Source: Kitasatospora aureofaciens
GTDB taxonomy: Bacteria > Actinomycetota > Actinomycetes > Streptomycetales > Streptomycetaceae
DNA: 64,000 nucleotides
NCBI RefSeq assembly: GCF_001188955.3
Contig: NZ_JPRF03000076.1
Location: forward strand, 1-64,000
Reading direction: 5' to 3'
A program made the translations under genes and the position numbers. Below, piece by piece: positions 59,454 to 64,000 of this stretch. The notes under the pieces are model-generated. The model had not been told where the DNA came from, ran no database searches, and was given only the letters and a program-made list of their open reading frames with translations. How positions within the stretch are numbered: position 1 is the first letter of the stretch; every line of letters starts with the position of its first letter.

Positions 59454-60638
59454 ATGGGACTCACCAGTCACAAGCTGCTGGCGCTGGCGGCGCTGCTGGC
59501 GGTGTTCACGGTGCTCGGCACGCTCTGGGTCTGGCCGAAGCTCGCCGTCCGCAGCTGGCCGGCGATGTTCCTGCGGCTCGGCACCCTCGCCGTCACCCAG
59601 CTGTCGCTGCTCGTCGTGTTCGGGCTCGCCGTCAACGACTACTTCGTCTTCTACAGCAGCTGGTCCGACCTGCTCGGGCACGAGCACGGCGCCGGTGTCA
59701 TCCAGGGCGCCGGCGGAACCCCGAGGGCCACCACCCCGAGCGGCGGACCGGCGGCACCGAGCGGACCGGCGGCACCGACCGGACCGGCCGGGGTGCAGGT
59801 GCTCGGTACGGCCAAGATCACCGGCGCCGGGTCGGTCAGCCGGGACCCGGCCCGGATCGGCCGGCTCGACAGGGTCCGGCTGCCCGGCGGCACCACCGGC
59901 CTGAGCACCGACGGGTACGTCTACCTGCCCCCGCAGTACTTCCAGCCCGGCAACGAGACCGAACACTTCCCCGCCGTGCTGGTGATGACCGGCTTCCCCG
60001 GGGACGCCGCCAACCTGGTCACCAAACTGCGCTACCCGGCCACCGAACTCGACCTGCTGGACAAGGGCACGATGAAACCGACCGTCCTGGTCCTGATGCG
60101 GCCCTCGCCCAGCATGCCCCGGGACAGCGAGTGCGAGGACGTCCCGTACGGCCCTCAGGCGCAGACGTACTTCAGCACCGACGTGCCCGCCGACCTGCGC
60201 GCCGGCTACCGGGTGCTCGGCGGCGCCGGCAGCCTCGGCGTCATGGGCGACTCCACCGGCGGCTACTGCGCCGTCAAGCTCGGCATGGCGCACCCCGGCA
60301 CCTTCCCGGCCGCGGTCTCGCTCTCCGGCTACTTCAAGGCCGCGGAGGACGTGACCACCGGCGACCTCTTCGGCGGCAGCCAACAGCGCCGGAGCGAGGC
60401 CGACCTCAACTGGCGCCTGACCCACCTGCCGGTGCCCGCACTCGCCGTCCTGCTCGCCGACAGCAAGCAGGACGGCCGCACGTACGCCGACTCCACCGCC
60501 TTCGCGGCGGCGGCCCGGCCGCCGCTGGTGGTGGCCCAGGCGACGGTGGGCACCGGCGGCCACAACTTCACCACCTGGGACCGGCTGATCCCGCCCTCGC
60601 TCAGCTGGCTCAGCGCCCGCCTGCCGGCTCCGGGGTAG
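59454..60638 (+). CDS. membrane-anchored esterase (antigen 85/EstD-like)
   Basis: A 394-residue protein. Two membrane segments at the N-terminus (about 7-26, LLALAALLAVFTVLGTLWVW; 39-62) place the catalytic domain outside. A Gly/Pro/Thr linker (about 80-110) follows. The esterase part has YLPPQYFQPGNETEHFPAVL, the elbow GDSTGGYCAV (Ser about 263) and late GGHNFTTWDR with the catalytic His. This is the layout of actinobacterial putative esterases related to antigen 85. Substrate unknown. ATG start with GGGAGG upstream. Confidence 0.85.
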   Translation: MGLTSHKLLALAALLAVFTVLGTLWVWPKLAVRSWPAMFLRLGTLAVTQLSLLVVFGLAVNDYFVFYSSWSDLLGHEHGAGVIQGAGGTPRATTPSGGPAAPSGPAAPTGPAGVQVLGTAKITGAGSVSRDPARIGRLDRVRLPGGTTGLSTDGYVYLPPQYFQPGNETEHFPAVLVMTGFPGDAANLVTKLRYPATELDLLDKGTMKPTVLVLMRPSPSMPRDSECEDVPYGPQAQTYFSTDVPADLRAGYRVLGGAGSLGVMGDSTGGYCAVKLGMAHPGTFPAAVSLSGYFKAAEDVTTGDLFGGSQQRRSEADLNWRLTHLPVPALAVLLADSKQDGRTYADSTAFAAAARPPLVVAQATVGTGGHNFTTWDRLIPPSLSWLSARLPAPG

Positions 60639-60647
60639 CCCGGTGGC

Positions 60648-61193
60648 TCAGCGGGCCAGCAGCGGCAGCGGTGCCCCCGTACGGGCGGGCAGCTCCAGTC
60701 GGGTCAGCAGCGCCGACGGCGAGACCTCGACCACCCGGCAGCCCGCCCGGTGCCGGCAGTACCGGGCCACCGACGTGCCACGCAGCCGGTCGAAGCGGCG
60801 CCGGGTGGGGGCGCCGAGGACCAGCAGGTCTTCCGGGCCGGTGACGGCGGCGACCAGGGCGGGCCCCGGCTCGGAGTTCACCACCAGCGGGCGGATGACC
60901 AGGCCGGACGGGTAACCGCCGTAGGCCTGCCCGAAGGCGACGTCCAGGCGCCGCCGGGCGGCGTGCTCCAGCTCGGACCGCGGGCGCAGCCCGTCCCGGT
61001 CGCCCACCGTCCAGGCGGCGACGGGCACCAGTACGGCCCCGTGCCGGGCCGCCTCGCCGACGGAGTGGTAGAGGGCGGCCAGGCTGCTCAGCGATCCGCT
61101 CAGACCGACGATCACCCTTGCGGCTCCGCTCGCGCTCCCGCTCGTGTTGCCGCTCGTGTTCCCGGTGGTGGTCGCGGTGGTGGTCCCGGTCAT
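60648..61193 (-). CDS. universal stress protein (UspA-type)
   Basis: A 181-residue protein. After a Thr/Gly/Ser repeat (TGNTSGNTSGSASG, residues 10-23) comes the UspA fold: RVIVGLSGSLSSLAALYHSV, VPVAAWTV, then LLVLGAPTRRRFDRLRGTSV, which resembles the nucleotide-binding GxxGxxxxxxxGS region in altered form. The C-terminal VARYCRHRAGCRVVEVSPSA is typical. The usual ATP-binding glycines are partly replaced, so nucleotide binding is uncertain. ATG start with GGAGG at a good spacing. Converges with the esterase, stops nine bases apart. Confidence 0.8.
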   Translation of the reverse strand: MTGTTTATTTGNTSGNTSGSASGAARVIVGLSGSLSSLAALYHSVGEAARHGAVLVPVAAWTVGDRDGLRPRSELEHAARRRLDVAFGQAYGGYPSGLVIRPLVVNSEPGPALVAAVTGPEDLLVLGAPTRRRFDRLRGTSVARYCRHRAGCRVVEVSPSALLTRLELPARTGAPLPLLAR

Positions 61194-61622
61194 GACCGTT
61201 CGCCTCCGTCTCTCCGGTAGCTCACTCCGGTCGAGTCCTGCGGTTAGGTGCTCCTTGCTTCGGATGCCTCCAGTGAACCGCGGAACCATTCCGTCCGTAC
61301 CGGTACTGACGTCACCATGACGCCGGTCACACGCTTCTTGACGGCTCCCTGACAGCCGCCGCCGGCGGACAGCCCACCACCGGATACCGCCGCGCCGTAA
61401 GGCCGTTGACGCGGGCTCGGCGGCGAAGCGGCCGTTCCCGACAGCTCCCGGGCACGGCGGGCGACCGGCTCGAACGCCCGTTCCGGGGGGTGCGTCAGGA
61501 GGGTGTCAAGGTCGGCCACCGGGGCGTACGGCCTGCGTCAAGGGAGGGTGCGGTCGGTGAGCGGAGGGCTTCCACTGGTAGGTGCCCGGGCCGAGCGGCC
61601 CACCGTCCGAAGGGATCCCGCC

Positions 61623-61790
61623 GTGAACGACACCGCCCTCGCCGTCGAACCTCCGCTACGCCGGGTGGTCCGGCTCGTCGACCGTCCGGCCGAGCAGCCG
61701 GAACCCGGACTGCGGACCCCGGAGCCGGCCGCCGCCCACGACCGCAGCCGCCCGGCGCAATGCCGCATCGCGATGCAGTTCGAAGACTGA
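61623..61790 (+). CDS. small peptide upstream of the decarboxylase gene
   Basis: A 55-codon frame, start GTG with AAGGGA seven bases upstream. The peptide begins VNDTALAVEPPLRRVVRLVD and ends CRIAMQFED; a single Cys precedes the short acidic end. It stops 30 bases before the decarboxylase gene, so they are probably cotranscribed. It could be a leader peptide, a small regulator or a RiPP-type precursor. No family is recognised; coding is inferred from the ribosome site and spacing. Confidence 0.45.
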   Translation: MNDTALAVEPPLRRVVRLVDRPAEQPEPGLRTPEPAAAHDRSRPAQCRIAMQFED

Positions 61791-61820
61791 CGCGGAAGAC
61801 CGACCCGGAGGAGTGCCACC

Positions 61821-63218
61821 ATGACCCAGCTCATCGCCCGTTCCGCCGCCTTCGCCCCCGGCCGTGCCTCCGCCCCTGCCCCCGCCCCAGCCCCCGGCCC
61901 TGCGTCCGCGACCGCCGACGTGCTCGGCGGCCCCTGGCCGGCCTCGGCGCGGCCAGGCCCGGGAGCCGACCTGCTGGTCGGCGGAGTGGGGCTGGCCGAG
62001 GCGGCCGAGCGGTTCGGCACCCCGCTGTACGTGCTGGACGAGGGCGAGGTGCGCAGCCGCGCGCGGGCCTACCGGCAGGCTCTGCCGCACGCCGAGGTGC
62101 TGTACGCGGCCAAGGCCTTCCTGTGCAGCGCGATGGCCGACTGGGTCGCGGAGGAGGGGCTCGGCCTGGACGTCTGCTCCTCCGGCGAACTGTGGCTCGC
62201 GGTCTCGGCGGGCTTCCCGGCCCAGCGCATCCTGCTGCACGGCAACGCCAAGTCCCCGGCGGAGCTGCGGCTGGCGCGCCGGCTGCGGGTCGGGCGGATC
62301 GTGATCGACGGCCCGGCGGAGATCGCCCGGCTGGCCGCGCTGGTGGCCGCCGACACCCCGCAGAAGGTGCTGGTCCGGGTCGTCCCCGGGATCGCCGCCG
62401 GGCACCATGCGGCGGTGCGGACCGGGGTCGGCGGGCAGAAGTTCGGCTTCCCGATCGAGGGCGGCGACGCGGCGGACGCGATCGCCCGGGTGCTGGACCA
62501 GCCAGGGCTGGAACTGGCCGGACTGCACTGCCACTTGGGCTCGCAGATCACCGAGGTGGAGCCGTACCTGCGGGCGCTGGACGCGCTGGTGCGGCTGCTG
62601 GCCCAGGTGCGCGAACGGCACGGTGTCGAGCTGCCCGAACTGGACCTCGGCGGCGGGCACGGGATCAAGTACCTGCCGTCCGATGCGGAGTTCGACCTCG
62701 CCGAGTTCGCGGTCCGGCTGACCGACCGGCTGGCCGTGCGCTGCGCGGAGGCCGGGCTGGAGGTGCCGCACCTGATCGTCGAGCCGGGCCGCGCGATCGC
62801 CGGACCGGCGGGAGTGGCGGTCTACCGGGTGCTGTCCGTCAAGCACGGCGCCGACGGCCACTGCTTCGCGGCGGTGGACGGCGGGATGGGCGACAACCCG
62901 CGCCCGGCCCTGTACGGATCGCAGTACAGCGTGCGGCTGGTGGGCCGGCGCTCGGACGCGGACGCGATGCGGGCCGACGTGGTCGGCCGCCACTGCGAGG
63001 CCGGGGACGTGCTGGTGAGGGACGCGGCCCTGCCCGCCGATCTGCGCCCGGGCGACCTGCTGGCGGTCCCGGCCGCAGGCGCGTACCAGCTGTCGATGGC
63101 CTCCGGCTACAACCTGGTCGGCCGCCCCGCCGTGGCGGCGGTACGCGACGGCCGCGCCCGCCTGCTGATCCGGAGGGAGACGGTGGAGGACTTCCGCCTG
63201 CGCGAAGTCGGCCGCTGA
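61821..63218 (+). CDS. lysA: diaminopimelate decarboxylase-type PLP enzyme
   Basis: A 465-residue fold-type III PLP enzyme. After an Ala/Pro-rich N-terminus of about 50 residues come: GTPLYVLDEGEVRSRARAYR, YAAKAF with the PLP lysine (about 97), DVCSSGELWLAV, LHCHLGSQI (about 235), DLGGGHGIKY (about 277), EPGRAIAGPAG (about 320), and CEAGDVLVRD (about 392), the latter providing the dimer-site Cys. These are the LysA signatures; the reaction is meso-diaminopimelate to lysine. Streptomycetes have a housekeeping lysA elsewhere, so this may be a second copy or act on a related amino acid. A small peptide gene precedes it. Confidence 0.88.
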   Translation: MTQLIARSAAFAPGRASAPAPAPAPGPASATADVLGGPWPASARPGPGADLLVGGVGLAEAAERFGTPLYVLDEGEVRSRARAYRQALPHAEVLYAAKAFLCSAMADWVAEEGLGLDVCSSGELWLAVSAGFPAQRILLHGNAKSPAELRLARRLRVGRIVIDGPAEIARLAALVAADTPQKVLVRVVPGIAAGHHAAVRTGVGGQKFGFPIEGGDAADAIARVLDQPGLELAGLHCHLGSQITEVEPYLRALDALVRLLAQVRERHGVELPELDLGGGHGIKYLPSDAEFDLAEFAVRLTDRLAVRCAEAGLEVPHLIVEPGRAIAGPAGVAVYRVLSVKHGADGHCFAAVDGGMGDNPRPALYGSQYSVRLVGRRSDADAMRADVVGRHCEAGDVLVRDAALPADLRPGDLLAVPAAGAYQLSMASGYNLVGRPAVAAVRDGRARLLIRRETVEDFRLREVGR

Positions 63219-63385
63219 AACAACGGCCTGCGCCCTCACTCCCGATCTCCGTCAACCGCCCGGTGAGGACAAGGCCCGTGGCGGGTCCGACCCCGAACCG
63301 GCACCAGCTCCGGACCTTCCCCCGCGCGGGCCCTCCCGCCACCGAGCAGGGGCCGGACTCCCGCCTGACCGCACCCCCGACGCCG

Positions 63386-63422
63386 CTGCGCGAGAAGTCG
63401 GCCGGTCCGACTTCTCGCGCGG
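63386..63422. repeat. 37-nt hairpin element, copy C
   Basis: CTGCGCGAGAAGTCGGCCGG continues to TCCGACTTCTCGCGCGG, with a long stem. Related to copies A and B. It lies 23 bases beyond the stop of the minus-strand gene at 63445. Confidence 0.8.
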
Positions 63423-63444
63423 TCCGGTCAACGGGTGAGGGCGC

Positions 63445-64000
63445 TCACGCCGGGCAGCCCGAGTCGGCGATCACGTAGTAGCCGGGGGAGGTCTCCTCCA
63501 GGGTGTGGGTGACGAGGAGGTTCCACAGGCCCATGTTCTGGCCGGAGCCGTTGGCGTACGTGTAGCCGCCGCTCTGGTGGGCCCGCCCGGCCAGGGTCTG
63601 GTGGTAGTTGTCGGTGGTGTAGCAGGCCGGTGCCCGGCCGCTGGTGGTGGCCCGGACAGCGGCGGAGCGGGCGCCGACGGTGCCGGAGGAGTCGACGGCC
63701 GCGACGGTGTAGTCGTACGGGGTGCCGGCGGTCAGGCCGGTGTCGGTGTAGGTGGTGCCGGTGACGGCCCCGGTGCCGGCCCTCGTGCCGCCCCGGTAGA
63801 CCTCGTAGGAGGCCGCGCCGCCGACGGGGTTCCAGGAGAGCGAGACCGAATCGGCCGTGGTACCGGTGACGGTGAGCCCGCTCGGGGCCGGGAGCCCGCT
63901 TCCGCTCACCGGGGTGGCGAGGCCCCAGAACTGGGCGGTGTAGTAGCTGGAGCAGATCGTGTTCAGGAAGTACGCGCCCGCCGTGCCGCACTGGTCGGGG
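63445..64000 (-). CDS. PHB-depolymerase-type secreted esterase, 3' part, with Fn3 domain
   Basis: The frame is open to the right edge, so the 5' part with the catalytic domain is outside. Visible are the end of the catalytic domain (QCGTAGAYFLNTICSSYYTA, QFWGLATPV), a fibronectin type III domain (LPAPSGLTVTGTTADSVSLS, YEVYRGG, YDYTVAAVDSSGTVGAR) and a C-terminal domain with ACYTTDNYHQTLAGRAHQSG and GLWNLLVTHTLEETSPGYYV. This is the layout of actinobacterial short-chain polyhydroxyalkanoate depolymerases. Two Cys near the end (PACYT, DSGCPA) may pair. The active-site residues cannot be seen. Confidence 0.8.
   Translation of the reverse strand, partial: PDQCGTAGAYFLNTICSSYYTAQFWGLATPVSGSGLPAPSGLTVTGTTADSVSLSWNPVGGAASYEVYRGGTRAGTGAVTGTTYTDTGLTAGTPYDYTVAAVDSSGTVGARSAAVRATTSGRAPACYTTDNYHQTLAGRAHQSGGYTYANGSGQNMGLWNLLVTHTLEETSPGYYVIADSGCPA

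Overview
The window is high-GC DNA from a streptomycete-type actinobacterium (Streptomyces or Kitasatospora). The supporting evidence is a short chaplin, a PopR/ClpP locus, an Rpf-like resuscitation factor, DUF397/DUF5753 genes, many twin-arginine secreted enzymes, GTG starts and ATGA-type gene overlaps. I see no rRNA, tRNA, CRISPR array or replication origin. The genus is an inference.

Left part (1-8.2 kb): a tight operon of a TPR protein (cut by the window edge), a J-domain-like protein without the HPD motif, a GrpE-like protein, an Hsp70 carrying four zinc-ribbon-like cysteine clusters in the linker between its two domains, and a small zinc-ribbon/TPR protein. It looks like a dedicated, poorly described Hsp70 machine. 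A short chaplin and a fatty-acyl-CoA ligase follow.

8.3-23.5 kb: about 14.8 kb bounded by two direct copies of the 3' part of a yccF gene (truncated copy at 8.3 kb, intact copy at 23.1 kb). Inside are a secreted lectin/FG-GAP protein, a divergent 2.4-kb-codon RHS/YD-repeat polymorphic toxin with a HINT domain, its presumed immunity gene, an orphan toxin-tail cassette fused to an IS30 scar with its own immunity gene, and a third decayed cassette with an immunity-like gene. Base composition drops visibly between about 19.7 and 23.0 kb. A second conflict operon (23.7-26.6 kb, minus strand) encodes a WXG-type export module, a NucA/NucB nuclease toxin, an unknown protein and a SMI1/KNR4-like protein.

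26.7-33.4 kb: a lipoprotein, a YVTN-type beta-propeller divergent from a LysR regulator, and an eroding tandem array of [small WXG/ESX-like protein - alpha/beta hydrolase - lipoprotein] units. One unit is complete, one has collapsed into an in-frame fusion, and only the 3' tail of a lipoprotein gene survives from a third.

33.4-42 kb: a copper module (CsoR-like operator, membrane protein, multicopper oxidase), a large APC permease, an Rpf/LysM protein, an MTA phosphorylase-like enzyme, and a purple acid phosphatase behind a PHO-box-like repeat. 42-47.9 kb: small hypothetical genes, a truncated DUF5753 regulator with DUF397, an MFS transporter, a phosphorothioate-DNA-type SBD-HNH restriction enzyme, and a clpP-clpP-popR locus with two adjacent PopR-type operators.

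48-64 kb: an LAXTG sortase-anchored protein, an MMPL exporter controlled by a divergent TetR with two clear operators, a head-to-head pair of truncated genes, a phospholipase C, a SLATT protein, secreted and membrane proteins, an esterase, a universal stress protein, a diaminopimelate decarboxylase preceded by a small peptide gene, and the 3' end of a PHB-depolymerase-type secreted enzyme cut by the right edge. A 37-nt hairpin family occurs three times (42.0, 42.8 and 63.4 kb).
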